Counted from the stretch's first letter, positions 39,829-49,683 are shown. The stretch: DNA of 64,000 nt from Microbispora rosea (GCF_900156315.1 NZ_FTNI01000003.1:248001-312000), one strand, 5' to 3'. Translations and numbers: made by a program. Notes: a model not told the origin generated them from the letters alone.

Positions 39829-41250
39829 ATGTGGCAGGAAAGGCGGGCGCAGCCCTTGATCTCCGAACGATGGACCGCGTCGGCCGTGGAAGGGCTCATC
39901 TCGTTGCCGCTGGAGTCCCTGCTCACCGGGGACTACGAAGCCGATCCCGCGCTCGTCCACGAGCGTCTGCGCACCAGGTATGGCCCGGTGGCCCCCATCG
40001 ACGTCATGGGCGTGCCGGTCTGGTTCGCGATGGGCTACGACGAGGTGCTGCACATCATGCAGAACGCGCGCGAGGTGTGGAGCAAGCGCGTGGACCACTG
40101 GCGGGCGTACGCGGAAGGGCGCGTTCCCGCCGACTGGCCGCTGCTCGCCCTCCTCCAGGCCGACAACTCGGGTTTCCACGACGGGGAGAGGCACCGGGGT
40201 CTTCGCGGCGCCTGGATCGCGGGGCTCCGGCCGTTCCAGGAGCCCGGGAGCGAGCAGGCGCAGCGGCTCGAACGCGCCATGGTGAGATACTGCGACGACC
40301 TCGTGGGCGTGATCGCGGAAGGCGGGCCCGCCGGGTCGGCCGATCTCGCCGCGCAGTACGCGCGGCCGTTCCCGTTGCTCGTCGCCAACCACCTGCTCGG
40401 CGTCACGATCGAGCGGGGCGAGGAACTGCTGGAGGACCAGTGGCGCCTGCTGGACGGCGCCGACTCCGCCGGGGCGTACCAGCGGTTGCACGCCGCCCTC
40501 CTCGAACTGGCGACGGTCAAACGGCAGCGGCGCGGCGACGACCTGCCGTCGTACATGATCGAGGCGAAGCCGGACCTCACCGACGAGGAACTCGCCCGCG
40601 AGCTGATGATGCTGTCCGGTTTCCTCGACTTCACGGGCAGCCTGATCTGCAACGTCATCCTGGAGGCGATCACCAATCCCCGGCTCAGGGAGAGCCTGTC
40701 GGTCGGCGCGATCGAGGAGGTGGTCAACCGCGTCGCCCTGGCCAACCCGGCGCTGGCCAACCTGACCTTCCGTTACGCCAGGACGGAGGTGAAGCTCGGC
40801 CGCTTCACGATCGCGGCCGGCGACCCGGTGATGCTGTCCATCGCGGGCGCGCACGCCGACCCGCGGTTCGCCGGCGCGCTCGCCCGCGACACCATCCGCA
40901 GCACCCGCGCCCACCTCGCGTGGGGCGCGGGCCCGCACAGGTGCCCGAGCCAGCGGCTGGCCACCCAGATGTCCACGATCGCGGTGCGCCGCCTTCTCGA
41001 CCGGTTCTCGACGCTGAAGCCGGCGCTGCCGTCCGGCCGGCTTCCCTGGCGCCCCTCCCCCTTCGTGCGCGCGCTGCGCGCCCTGCCCGTGCACTACGAG
41101 CTCAGCCGGAGCTTCTCCGGCACGCCCCGGCCCGAATCCGGCGGTGAGCCGTCGCCACCGGCTTTGAAGGACGCCACGCAGGACGGCGGCGACGGTCGCC
41201 CGAGGTCCGGTCTCCTGGCGTTCCTCCGCAGGCTGCGCCGCACGCAGTGA
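39829..41250 (+). CDS. cytochrome P450 with degenerate signature motifs
   Basis: The 473-residue product has the P450 heme loop HLAWGAGPHRCPSQRLA, with the cysteine kept but F replaced by W and the post-cysteine Gly replaced by Ser. The K-helix reads IEEVVNRVALANP, so E-x-x-R is not intact, and the I-helix (LMMLSGFLDFTGSLI) lacks the acid-threonine pair. These losses recall the CYP157-type enzymes of Streptomyces; that placement is a guess. The 50-residue tail is Pro/Gly/Arg-rich. No ribosome binding site precedes ATG 39829, so it may be leaderless or start later. It is convergent with the DUF4132 gene with one base between. Confidence 0.85.
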   Translation: MWQERRAQPLISERWTASAVEGLISLPLESLLTGDYEADPALVHERLRTRYGPVAPIDVMGVPVWFAMGYDEVLHIMQNAREVWSKRVDHWRAYAEGRVPADWPLLALLQADNSGFHDGERHRGLRGAWIAGLRPFQEPGSEQAQRLERAMVRYCDDLVGVIAEGGPAGSADLAAQYARPFPLLVANHLLGVTIERGEELLEDQWRLLDGADSAGAYQRLHAALLELATVKRQRRGDDLPSYMIEAKPDLTDEELARELMMLSGFLDFTGSLICNVILEAITNPRLRESLSVGAIEEVVNRVALANPALANLTFRYARTEVKLGRFTIAAGDPVMLSIAGAHADPRFAGALARDTIRSTRAHLAWGAGPHRCPSQRLATQMSTIAVRRLLDRFSTLKPALPSGRLPWRPSPFVRALRALPVHYELSRSFSGTPRPESGGEPSPPALKDATQDGGDGRPRSGLLAFLRRLRRTQ

Positions 41251-41251
41251 G

Positions 41252-43522
41252 TCACGAGCGGATCTGACGGGCGATCATGGGGTCGGTGATCTCGGTGTCG
41301 GCGGCGAGCAGGAAGGCCTTGGACACGATCACCGACAGCATGCCGCCGTCCTCCTCGAAGGGCAGGAAGACCCGGTCGCCGGACCCCCGGGGGACGATGC
41401 ACAGATAGGCGTCGTCGGGCTCCATCAGGATGTTGCCCGACCCCAGATGAATCTTGTACGTCCGCAGCTCACCCCGCACCACCAGGAAACGATCGGTCAG
41501 CCCACACCGATCGGCGATCGCCAGCCGCGGCAGCAACCGGGCGAGGGCGTCACGACGCACCCGGGCGTTCTCGGACAGGTCCCCGAAGCCGTAGGACCGC
41601 CAGTAGTCCCGCAGCCGTTCCTCCCCCTGGTCCAGCCACTCCGGATCGGCGCCGATGGACGCGACCGCGACGAACAGGTCCACGTCCCGCATCGCCTCGC
41701 TGAACACCAGCGGCGGCACCTCGGCCAGCGGCGCCTCGCGCCAGCCTCCCCCGGCCATCCGGTGGAAGCGCACCTGGTCGGTGGCGGCGTAGCCGTCCTC
41801 GTGCCAGAGGTATTCGTGGAAGAACGTCGCCCGCCACCGTCCACCGGCCAGCACTCGCCTGGCCTCCCCCTCGCCGCCCCCGTCCCAGGGCCCCAGATAG
41901 TCGGCCTGCCACCCGCGCTGCTTGAACAGCGCGTACAGCCTGCGGTAGCCGACCACGTGCCCGGCGAACCGGTCGGAATACGTCGCGGTCGACTCCTCGG
42001 CGGGCGTCAGCAGGTACACCTCGCGGAAGGCCTGCTTGAGCGGCTGGCGCAGCTCCTTGTCCTGCACGGCCTCACGCCAGGCCCGCACCTCTTCCGGCGT
42101 GGCGCGGGCCGGATGCCACAGCCGCACCGGAACGTCCGGCACGTTCATCCCGAGCTCGCTGCGCCACACCCCGGGCGACATCTCGAAGTCCCAGATCAGC
42201 CGGTCCGCGATCGGGTGCCCCTCCAACTGGCGGTAGGGCGGCGTGACCTCGTGGGCGTAGCCGGCCTCCAGCGCTCTGATCAGGGTCGTCTGGCGCCGGC
42301 GGGCCTGCTTGGCCAGCTCGCGTAACCGCTTGACCTCATCGGGGTGCTCCCGTCTGACCGCGGCCGGGACCGTCTTGAGCCTCCTGTCCCCGTGCCACCA
42401 CGACAGCTCGGCCTCGCCCTCGGTCGAGATGACCGCGGTGTGCTCGCCCAGCGTCTGCCGTACACGCCCGTCAGGCAGGCGGAAGGCGACCTCCACCCGG
42501 TCGGCCAGCGCGGATTCGACGCGCTTCAGCATGCGGTCCAGCTGCTTGGACACCCCCGCGTGCCGCGTCACGTCCCTGGCCGCGCGGAGGGCGGAGACGG
42601 CCTCCGGAGTCGGGTGGTCCTCGACCGCGCGGGCGATCTCGAACAACACGCCCTGGGAGGGCAGCGTCCTGGCCTGGGTGGGCGCCACCGCGAGCCCGCG
42701 TACCAGCCGCTCCAGCAGGTCGGGCAGCCACGGCTCGTCCCGGAAGAGCGCGAGCCGTGCGGCGCGCCCGATGGTCTCCTTCTCCCCCTCGGCGAAGGCC
42801 TTGTCCGCCTTGTACGGCAGTTCCCCGGCGTGGATCGCGACGACGCGGGCGTCGGCCGCCTCCAACGTGTCCCGGACGAAGACGGCGTAGCCGGGAAGAG
42901 CGGCCAGGCGCTCCCGGACGTCGGGCAGGGGCGGCGAGGCGTTGTAGGAGCGCTCGCACACCGACTCGGCGAACAGCGCCCGCCGTGGCACGTCCCATCC
43001 GGGCAGCAGTTCCAGCTCGGTCACGGCCAGCGGCCCGCGCCCGGCGGTGAGCCGCCCGGCCACCTCCGCGTCCAGCCCCGCGAGCCCGGCGACCGCCAGC
43101 AGCGGGAAGGGCTCCCCGAAGCGCTCTCGCCGGAGCAGGAACCTCACCAGAGTGCGGGCCCGGCCGGCCAGCCGGTCGTACGGCGCACCCGCCGGGCAGC
43201 GGACCAGCGCGCCCACGCCGACGCACAGGTCCGCCCACTTCCGGGTCGCCAGGCCTTCGACCAGGGCGTCGAACAGGTCCAGACACGCCGCGGGCGTGAA
43301 GAGCGGCTGGCGCTCCCTGGCCTGGTCCTCGACCGCGAACCTGGCCGCAATGGCATCGCCTCGCTGCTTGCCGACCCGGTACGCCGAGGGGAGCAGTGCG
43401 CCCAGCTCGTACGCGCTGAGCGGGGAGGCGTCGGGCCACTGTGCGGCGTCCGTGACCACGCCCGTCAGCAGGTCGTGCAGGTGCCGTGCCTGCGGAGACA
43501 GCTGTATGTCAGAAACGTTCAT
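41252..43522 (-). CDS. DUF4132 domain-containing protein
   Basis: The 756-residue product is mostly helical in its first half. It then has the DUF4132 region: ELSWWHGDRRLKTVPAAVRR, QTTLIRALEAGYAHEVTPPY, AFREVYLLTPAEESTATYSDRFAGHV split over the centre, and the C-terminal IHLGSGNILMEPDDAYLCIV plus LPFEEDGGMLSVIVSKAFLL. E. coli MolR and YehI belong to the same family, with no settled biochemical role. ATG 43522 is preferred over an earlier in-frame start at 43570 because the homologous part begins there. It stands alone; no regulation is visible. Confidence 0.82.
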   Translation of the reverse strand: MNVSDIQLSPQARHLHDLLTGVVTDAAQWPDASPLSAYELGALLPSAYRVGKQRGDAIAARFAVEDQARERQPLFTPAACLDLFDALVEGLATRKWADLCVGVGALVRCPAGAPYDRLAGRARTLVRFLLRRERFGEPFPLLAVAGLAGLDAEVAGRLTAGRGPLAVTELELLPGWDVPRRALFAESVCERSYNASPPLPDVRERLAALPGYAVFVRDTLEAADARVVAIHAGELPYKADKAFAEGEKETIGRAARLALFRDEPWLPDLLERLVRGLAVAPTQARTLPSQGVLFEIARAVEDHPTPEAVSALRAARDVTRHAGVSKQLDRMLKRVESALADRVEVAFRLPDGRVRQTLGEHTAVISTEGEAELSWWHGDRRLKTVPAAVRREHPDEVKRLRELAKQARRRQTTLIRALEAGYAHEVTPPYRQLEGHPIADRLIWDFEMSPGVWRSELGMNVPDVPVRLWHPARATPEEVRAWREAVQDKELRQPLKQAFREVYLLTPAEESTATYSDRFAGHVVGYRRLYALFKQRGWQADYLGPWDGGGEGEARRVLAGGRWRATFFHEYLWHEDGYAATDQVRFHRMAGGGWREAPLAEVPPLVFSEAMRDVDLFVAVASIGADPEWLDQGEERLRDYWRSYGFGDLSENARVRRDALARLLPRLAIADRCGLTDRFLVVRGELRTYKIHLGSGNILMEPDDAYLCIVPRGSGDRVFLPFEEDGGMLSVIVSKAFLLAADTEITDPMIARQIRS

Positions 43523-43738
43523 GAACGGACCCGCCGGAAGTCGCCAGGAAAGATCGAATGACGGCGCCATCTATAGCAGGCACAGACGACAAATCCGGCG
43601 GCGCGCGGCCGCACGCCGTCGTCCGCGTCGGCCGGTTCCCACGATGTAGTAACGGAGGCCGGTGGCGACGGGCGCCCGAGGCCCGGTCTCCTGGCCTTCC
43701 TCCCGCAGGCCGCGCCCCTGGCAGTGACGCGGGCGAGG

Positions 43739-44674
43739 TCATGCGAACCAGGTCATCGCCTGCCCGTGCGGCAGGGTCCAGGCGAGCGGTCTCCCGTCCA
43801 GCGCGAGGACACTGTGCAGTGCCGCGCCCGGCGGCTCCGGCAGACCGGCGTACGGCAGCACATCCGCGGTCTCGTTCGCGATCCAGTGCCCCGGCAGCCC
43901 CCGGACCACCTCGGCGAACGCCTCGCGCCGCGGCGCGGGCACCTGGTAGAGCACCGAGGTGTGGAACACCACCAGCGTGGCCCCCGCAGGGGCCTTCGCG
44001 GCCAGCCCCTGCAGGTCGTCCGCCAGGTCGCCGCGGACGAGCAGCGGCGGCTCGGCCGCCGCGACGGCCGCCGCAGCCCTCAGCCGGGCCCGCCGCCCCT
44101 CGTGCTCCGGCCAGACGAGGGCGTCGAGCCACGCGAGGTCGGCGGGATCGGTCACGTCGAGCGGGTTCAGATCCAGACCGGCCCGCCACACCACGTCGGG
44201 TAGCCGGGCCGGCGGCGCCACCCCGGTCGCTTCGCACTTCAGGACGGGCTCGCCCGAGCCGACCGGACGGTCGCCGTAGCGGTAGGCGTACCGGTCGGGG
44301 TAGAGGCACAGACCGGCCGAGGCCCCGACCTCAAGCAGCGCGAGCGGCTGCGGCAGCGCGGCGAGCACCGGCAGCAGCACCGCGCACCGCCCGGCCTCGT
44401 TGGTCTGCGTGGCCCGGGTGCGCATCTCCGCTTCGACCGCCGGCCAGTTCCCCATGGTGTAGTCGCGGAACGCCGCGGGGTCCTCGACCGGGCCGCCGAG
44501 GAGACGTACGACGGCGAACAGCAGGTTCGGCTGCCGCTTCGCCGGCGGGAGCGCGCGGAGCAGCGCGAGCATCTCGGGGTCGCGGGCGACCGCGAGCGCC
44601 AGGCGCTCGTATGACGGGGACACGCCGTGTGCCTCTCGCGCGGCGAACTCGGCGTAGATCTCGGCGGTCGTCAT
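43739..44674 (-). CDS. DUF2332 family protein
   Basis: The 311-residue product matches DUF2332 by YAEFAAREAHGVSPSYERLA at the start, RATQTNEAGRCAVLLPVLA, the glycine loop LLEVGASAGLCLYPDRYAYRYG, GLDLNPLDV and VVFHTSVLYQVP. The glycine loop looks like a nucleotide or SAM-binding turn, but no activity is established to my knowledge. It is downstream of the sugar isomerase gene on the same strand with 49 bases between, so they may be co-transcribed. Confidence 0.85.
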   Translation of the reverse strand: MTTAEIYAEFAAREAHGVSPSYERLALAVARDPEMLALLRALPPAKRQPNLLFAVVRLLGGPVEDPAAFRDYTMGNWPAVEAEMRTRATQTNEAGRCAVLLPVLAALPQPLALLEVGASAGLCLYPDRYAYRYGDRPVGSGEPVLKCEATGVAPPARLPDVVWRAGLDLNPLDVTDPADLAWLDALVWPEHEGRRARLRAAAAVAAAEPPLLVRGDLADDLQGLAAKAPAGATLVVFHTSVLYQVPAPRREAFAEVVRGLPGHWIANETADVLPYAGLPEPPGAALHSVLALDGRPLAWTLPHGQAMTWFA

Positions 44675-44723
44675 ACCGCCATCGTCGTCGAGTCCCGCCG
44701 CCGGCGCGCGCGGCGGAGCGGGA

Positions 44724-45692
44724 TCAGGCGAGACCCGCGGCGCGGAGGGCCTCGCCGAAGACGCTGCGGTTGGCCCGCTGATCGGCGACCGCCCGCCCGA
44801 GTGCCTCGGTGTCCGAGGCGCGGAAAACCGGAACGTCCTGCTCGATCACGATCCAGCCCTCGTAACCCGATCGCCGCAGCTCGGCCAGGACGGGGGGCAG
44901 GTCCAGATCGCCCTGCCCGAGCGGCGGGAAGCCGCCCGCCGCGACCAGGTCCCACAGGTCGCCGCCGCTCGCGCGGATCCGCGCGAGGACGTCCCGGGAG
45001 GCGTCCTTGACGTGCACCTGCCGGATGCGCGGGGACCAGTCGCGGATCGCCGCCACAGGGTTGCCCCCGGCCAGCCACAGATGCCCGGTGTCCAGGCACA
45101 GCGAGACGTCCGTCGAGCCGAGCAGCCGCTCGATCTCCTCCGGCGTCTCCACATCGGTGCCCAGGTGGTGGTGGAAGACGGGTTCCAGGCCGCGGTCGCG
45201 GCAGCGGGCCGCCGCCTCGGCGATCCGTCCGGCGTACGCGGGCCAGTCGCGGTCGGGCAAGGAGATCCTCGGGTCGGCCGGCATGCCGGGACGGGCGAAC
45301 CGCTCGGGCCGGTCCGGGCAGGCGAGCGTCGGCCGCGGCGCGAACCGCGGATCGTCCGCCCCGGCCCCGGCCCCGGCGTCGTGGACGGCGGTGAACACGT
45401 CGAGGGCGGCGTCGAGGGCGGCCAGGTCCTCGCGGAAGCCGTCCGGGTCGTCGTAGCGCAGGTCCACCCAGCCGCCGGCGAGCCCGAGACCGTGCGCCGC
45501 GAGCCGCTCGGGAAGGGTACGCGCCGTGCCCAGGTAGCCGAGCGGGCCGGAGTCGGTGCCGTCGTACCCGGCCTCGCGCATCGTCGCGAGCACCTCCTGC
45601 GGCCCCAGCGGCGCGCCGTCCTGCCGGTAGACGCCGAAGTTGACGGGCGCGCTCGCCACCCGCACCGCCCAGGGGGCCGGGTGTGCCCTCAC
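44724..45692 (-). CDS. sugar phosphate isomerase/epimerase (AP-endonuclease-2 / IolE-like TIM barrel)
   Basis: The 322-residue product has the metal-site motifs of the xylose-isomerase-like barrel: VFHHHLGTDVE, LCLDTGHLWLAGGN, IRQVHVKD, LGQGDLDLP and WIVIEQDVP. IolE (inosose dehydratase) and related epimerases are the nearest remembered relatives; the actual sugar is unknown. GTG 45692 overlaps the stop of a short upstream GntR-like remnant (GTGA). Confidence 0.85.
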   Translation of the reverse strand: MRAHPAPWAVRVASAPVNFGVYRQDGAPLGPQEVLATMREAGYDGTDSGPLGYLGTARTLPERLAAHGLGLAGGWVDLRYDDPDGFREDLAALDAALDVFTAVHDAGAGAGADDPRFAPRPTLACPDRPERFARPGMPADPRISLPDRDWPAYAGRIAEAAARCRDRGLEPVFHHHLGTDVETPEEIERLLGSTDVSLCLDTGHLWLAGGNPVAAIRDWSPRIRQVHVKDASRDVLARIRASGGDLWDLVAAGGFPPLGQGDLDLPPVLAELRRSGYEGWIVIEQDVPVFRASDTEALGRAVADQRANRSVFGEALRAAGLA

Positions 45693-45811
45693 CCCGTCAC
45701 CGCCGGGAAGCGCGCGAGCCGGACCGGCCGGAGCTCGCCGCTCGTGATGAGCCGAAGGACCTCCCGCCGCACCGCCTCGGCCGCGCTCTCGCCATCCGGG
45801 TCGCGGGACAC
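45689..45811 (-). pseudogene. remnant of a GntR-family regulator N-terminus (40 codons)
   Basis: GTG 45811 opens a 40-residue frame reading AAEAVRREVLRLITSGELRP, the typical first helix of a GntR winged-helix domain, but it stops after another ten residues. The rest of the DNA-binding and effector domains is missing. AAGGG lies seven bases before the GTG, and the stop is coupled to the sugar isomerase start. It could be a decayed regulator or a retained short coupling ORF. Confidence 0.45.
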
Positions 45812-45922
45812 CTGCTCACCCTTTCCACTTCCCAGGGACGAACCATGACAGAGCATGGTCCGCCCGATTGAACCACAACCCGCTCGTCGCATCCTGCCAT
45901 CAGGCGTGGTCACATGGACTTC

Positions 45923-46924
45923 TCAGAGTGATCCGCCGAGGTAGCGTTCGGCCAGCTCACAGCTGCCCTGGGTGTAGCCGGCGCCGAGTTCCCCCGCGAC
46001 GTCGGCGGCCGAATGGGAGCCTATCCACGCGACGAGGAGGAGGCGGCGGAACATTATGAACGTCCAGATCTCGGCCTCGTCCTCCTTCGGGAGGTCGAGC
46101 ACGGACCGGTAGCCGCGCACCCACGATTCGGCCATGTGCGGCACCTCCGGCCGGTGCTCGATGAAGCTGACGGCGGCGCCGAGGTCGTAGAGATACCAGC
46201 CGAGGCCGCAGTCGTCGAAGTCGATGACGCTGGTTCCGGCCCGGCCGTCCACCAGGAGATTGGCCAGGCGCAGGTCGGCGTGGATGAGCCCGTACCGGTC
46301 GGGGCCCTTGCCGAACCGCTCCAGCCTGCGGCGCAGCTCGTCCTCCAGCCGGGCGAGCACGGCGTGCGCCTCCCGGTCCACACCGACGCCGTCCTGCCAC
46401 CTGCCCCACCGCGCCCGCGGGCCGAAGGCGGCGTCCAGGTCCCAGTGGAATCGGGTGAAGGACGCCGGCCTCGCCCAGGCGCGGGCGTGGCGGTGCATGC
46501 GGGCGGTCAGCGCGCCCAGCCGTTCGAACTCCTCCACCAGCCGGTCCTCGGCCGGCTCCGCACCGGGGAGGAACTCGAACATCACGCAGTGACGCGGTTC
46601 CGAACCCGGCTCCCGCACGGTGACGACGCGCGACCCGTCGCGGGCGGGCAGCACGCGCGGCGTGACGACCCCGGCCTCGTCACGCAGCGCGTCGAGCCAC
46701 GCCAGCTCGCTGGCGATGGCCTCCAGCGAGTGGTAGCCGAGCCGGTGGACCCGCAGGATCGCCCGGCGCCCGCCGTCGCCGACGGTGAAGGTCGCGTTCT
46801 CCGAGACGTTGAGCAGCGTCACGGAGGCCTCAGGGGACACGTCGTAGCGCCGAAGGGCGCGGCGCGCGACCCCCTCGACGCGGGTGAGGACGTCACCGCC
46901 GGCGGACAGGTCGTGGACCTGCAT
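45923..46924 (-). CDS. aminoglycoside-phosphotransferase-like (APH family) kinase
   Basis: The 333-residue product has the APH/choline-kinase catalytic motifs LIHADLRLANLLVD (catalytic Asp) and SVIDFDDCGLGWYLYDLG (metal Asp), plus an N-lobe with AILRVHR. The family phosphorylates antibiotics or small metabolites such as homoserine and choline, or proteins. Resistance is not implied: SrkA/YihE-like stress kinases look similar. It is divergent from the leader-peptide and EF-G paralogue locus. Confidence 0.87.
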   Translation of the reverse strand: MQVHDLSAGGDVLTRVEGVARRALRRYDVSPEASVTLLNVSENATFTVGDGGRRAILRVHRLGYHSLEAIASELAWLDALRDEAGVVTPRVLPARDGSRVVTVREPGSEPRHCVMFEFLPGAEPAEDRLVEEFERLGALTARMHRHARAWARPASFTRFHWDLDAAFGPRARWGRWQDGVGVDREAHAVLARLEDELRRRLERFGKGPDRYGLIHADLRLANLLVDGRAGTSVIDFDDCGLGWYLYDLGAAVSFIEHRPEVPHMAESWVRGYRSVLDLPKEDEAEIWTFIMFRRLLLVAWIGSHSAADVAGELGAGYTQGSCELAERYLGGSL

Positions 46925-47126
46925 GCGTTCTCCTATCGGCTCCTGTGGAAGTGTCCGTCAGATCTTCCCCCGCGGTGTTTCCCGCACGGCCCATCGGGGT
47001 GCTCACGTCCGCCGGTCGTGCCGGAAAAACCCCTTTCCCGCCCGGGGCGGTATCCGTACACTCGCCAATGATCACGCGCGCCGCCGCACCGCGACGCGCG
47101 CCTTGACCGAGAGAGAGGAGTTGACC

Positions 47127-47234
47127 ATGCGCAAGCGCATCCCGGTCGTCGTCCTCCGGTCACGGCACGAGGTGATCCTGGTGTCTACGTCGCTTCCCGG
47201 TGCCCGCCGCGCGGCCGGCACCGGACGTTCCTGA
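47127..47234 (+). CDS. possible 35-aa leader peptide upstream of the EF-G paralogue
   Basis: ATG 47127 follows a strong GAGAGAGAGGAG site by six bases. The 35-codon frame starts MRKRIPVVVLRSRHEVILVS and ends before a 337-base untranslated stretch leading to the EF-G paralogue. It has no signal peptide. Position and strong translation signal suggest a leader whose translation controls the downstream gene, but an independent small protein is possible. Confidence 0.5.
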   Translation: MRKRIPVVVLRSRHEVILVSTSLPGARRAAGTGRS

Positions 47235-47571
47235 CGAACTCCGCACCCCTGCGAAGGACGGACCCCCGGCCCGGGGCCGCTCTCGAGCTGCACTGCAACC
47301 GCTCTGGAGCCGCTCCGGCCACGCCGAGGCCGGCACAGAGACCACGCGGAGACCACCGGAGACCACGCTGAGGTCGCGCTGGGCCGCTTCGAGGCTTTGA
47401 GGCTTCAGGCAGGCTCGCGGTCCGGCTCCACGTGACGGCTCCGCCTGCCGTACGCCGGGATCCCCGGCGGCCCTCGCATGGTCTCCCCCAGGGGTCGCGT
47501 CCGGCCCGAAGCGGCCGGTTCCTCTCGTCAGGCCAATCGCGCCCGCCACCGTAGGCACCTTCCCGAAGGGC
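47235..47571 (+). promoter_or_regulatory. structured leader region before the EF-G paralogue
   Basis: No gene is seen. The stretch holds a GC hairpin around CCCCGGCCCGGGG (about 47264-47277), a 7-bp stem at 47453-47469, and CCTTC-CC-GAAGG at 47558-47569, which folds over the GAAGGG ribosome binding site just before ATG 47572. This fits translational attenuation controlled by the short upstream ORF. Confidence 0.4.
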
Positions 47572-49638
47572 ATGGCCATGCGCGCCGACCTGAACCGCAA
47601 TCACCTCGTCCCGCCGACCGGCATCCGCAACCTGGGCATCCTCGCCCACGTCGACGCGGGCAAGACCACCGTCACCGAACGAATCCTCTACCTCGCCGGC
47701 GCCGTCCACCGGCGCGGCGAGGTGCACGAGGGCACCACCGTCACCGATTTCGACCCTCTGGAGCGCGACCGTGGGATCACCATCTTCGCCGCCGCCGTGA
47801 GCTGCCTGTGGGACGGCCACCGGATCAACCTGATCGACACCCCCGGTCACGTGGACTTCTCCGACGAGGTGGAGCGGTCGCTGCGGGTGCTCGACGGCGC
47901 GGTCGCGGTGTTCGACGCCGTCGCCGGCGTCGAGCCGCAGACCGAGTCGGTGTGGCGGCAGGCAGACCGGTACGGCGTGCCGCGCATCGCGTTCGTCAAC
48001 AAGATGGACCGCGCCGGGGCCGACCTCGACACGGCGGTCGAGTCGATCCGCCGGCGGCTGCGGATCGTCCCGCTGGTCGTCCAGCTGCCCATCGGGCGGG
48101 AGGACGGGTTCGCCGGCGTGGTGGACCTGCTGCGGATGCGGGCGCTGGTGTGGGAGGCCGGCCGTGACACGGTCACCGAAGGCCCGGTGCCGGAGGCCCT
48201 CGCCGACGAGGCCCGCCGACGCCGCCGCCTGCTCGAAGAGACGGTGGCCGAGCTCCATCCGGCGGCGCTGGAGGAGTTCTGCGCCCGGCCGGAGATCTCG
48301 ACGCCGACCCTGTCCGCCGCCCTGCGCGACCTGACCCTGCGTGGTGAGGCCGTGGTGGTGCTGTGCGGGTCGGCGTACCGCGACCGGGGTGTCGAACCGC
48401 TGCTGGACGCCGTCGTCGCCTACCTGCCCGCGCCGCCCGACGTGCCGCCCGTACGGGACGGGGCCGGGCAGGAGCGGCCCGCCGACCCGGCGGCGCCGTT
48501 CGCCGGGCTGGTCTTCAAGGTGCACGCCGCCCCCACCGGGCGGCTGACCTACCTGCGCGTGTACTCGGGGACGATCAGGAGAGGAGACGTCGTGCTGGAC
48601 GCCGGCGCGCGGCGCACCGAGCGGATCGGACGCATCCTCCGGGTGCAGGCCGACCGGCGGACCGAGACGGACCGCGCCACGGCCGGGGACATCGTCGCGG
48701 TGGCCGGGGTCAAGGCCGCCCGCGCGGGAGCGACCCTCTGCGCTCCCGGGGCGCCGCTGGTGCTCGAACCGCCGGTCACGGCATCGCCGGTTGTCTCCGT
48801 GGCCGTCGAGCCGCGCGGGAGCGGCGACGCCGACCGGCTCGCGACCGCGCTGGCCCGCATGGCCGACGAGGACCCCTCGCTGTCGGTCCGCACCGACCCC
48901 GAGACCGGCCAGACGCTGCTGTCGGGAATGGGCGAGCTGCACCTGGAGGTCGCGGTGGAGAGGCTCCGGCGCGACCACAGGCTCGACGTCGCCGTCGGAC
49001 GGCCCCGGGTCGCCTACCGGGAGACGGTCGTCCGCGGGGTGTCCGGGCTGCTGTACCGGCACGTCAAGCAGGACGGCGGCGCCGGGCAGTTCGCACACGT
49101 CGTGCTCGACGTGGAACCGCTGGAACACGACGCGGGCTTCGAGTTCCGGTCCACGGTCACCGGCGGCCGGGTGCCGCGCGAGTACGTCGGTGCGGTGGAG
49201 GCCGGCTGCCGGGACGCCCTCGCCGCGGGCCCGCTCGGAGGTCATCCGGTGACCGGCCTGCGGGTCACGCTGACCGACGGCGCGACCCACCCGAAGGACT
49301 CCTCGGAGATGGCGTTCCGCACGGCCGGGCGGCTCGCGCTGCGGGAGGCGCTGCGTGCCGCGGAGATGGCGCTGCTGGAACCGCTGGCCGAGGTCACGGT
49401 CACCGTGCCCGAGGACGCCGTCGGCGGGGTGCTGGGCGACCTCGCGGCCAGGCGCAGCCGGGTCACCGGTTCCGCGGCGCGGGCGGGCACCGTCGTGGTC
49501 ACCGCGACCGTGCCGCTGGCCGAGCTGTTCGGGTACGCGACCCGGCTGCGCGGCCGGACCCAGGGCAGGGGCTCCTTCACGAGCCGCCCCGCCGGCTACG
49601 CCCAGGTGACCGGCTCCGTCCCGGGTCTCACGCGGTAG
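47572..49638 (+). CDS. elongation factor G paralogue / ribosomal-protection-like translational GTPase
   Basis: The 688-residue product has all GTPase motifs: [31 protein letters not shown] and NKMDRAG. It then has EF-G domains [25 protein letters not shown], the catalytic loop region [14 protein letters not shown], and TQGRGSFTS near the end. The switch I region reads [10 protein letters not shown] rather than the housekeeping EF-G sequence, and no ribosomal-protein operon is near, so this is a second EF-G. Similar Streptomyces paralogues are annotated tetracycline-resistance-like. TetM/OtrA-type ribosome protection or specialised translocation are both possible. ATG 47572 or 47578 could be used. 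Confidence 0.88.
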   Translation: MAMRADLNRNHLVPPTGIRNLGILAHVDAGKTTVTERILYLAGAVHRRGEVHEGTTVTDFDPLERDRGITIFAAAVSCLWDGHRINLIDTPGHVDFSDEVERSLRVLDGAVAVFDAVAGVEPQTESVWRQADRYGVPRIAFVNKMDRAGADLDTAVESIRRRLRIVPLVVQLPIGREDGFAGVVDLLRMRALVWEAGRDTVTEGPVPEALADEARRRRRLLEETVAELHPAALEEFCARPEISTPTLSAALRDLTLRGEAVVVLCGSAYRDRGVEPLLDAVVAYLPAPPDVPPVRDGAGQERPADPAAPFAGLVFKVHAAPTGRLTYLRVYSGTIRRGDVVLDAGARRTERIGRILRVQADRRTETDRATAGDIVAVAGVKAARAGATLCAPGAPLVLEPPVTASPVVSVAVEPRGSGDADRLATALARMADEDPSLSVRTDPETGQTLLSGMGELHLEVAVERLRRDHRLDVAVGRPRVAYRETVVRGVSGLLYRHVKQDGGAGQFAHVVLDVEPLEHDAGFEFRSTVTGGRVPREYVGAVEAGCRDALAAGPLGGHPVTGLRVTLTDGATHPKDSSEMAFRTAGRLALREALRAAEMALLEPLAEVTVTVPEDAVGGVLGDLAARRSRVTGSAARAGTVVVTATVPLAELFGYATRLRGRTQGRGSFTSRPAGYAQVTGSVPGLTR

Positions 49639-49649
49639 GCCCCTCGCGG

Positions 49650-49683
49650 CGGCCCCGCCCGCGCCTCGGCGCGGGCGGGGCCG
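49650..49683 (+). terminator. strong hairpin terminator after the EF-G paralogue
   Basis: A perfect 16-bp GC-only stem with a two-base loop (arms 49650-49665 and 49668-49683) starts 11 bases after the stop. Confidence 0.85.

Noticed and set aside
39829-41250. A conservon (cvn) context for the P450
   Set aside because: None of the usual neighbours (sensor kinase, roadblock protein, DUF742 protein, GTPase) is adjacent.
47572-49638. Calling the GTPase a TetM-type resistance protein outright
   Set aside because: The C-terminal region has the EF-G type TQGR motif, so EF-G paralogue is the safer call; ribosome protection stays a possibility.
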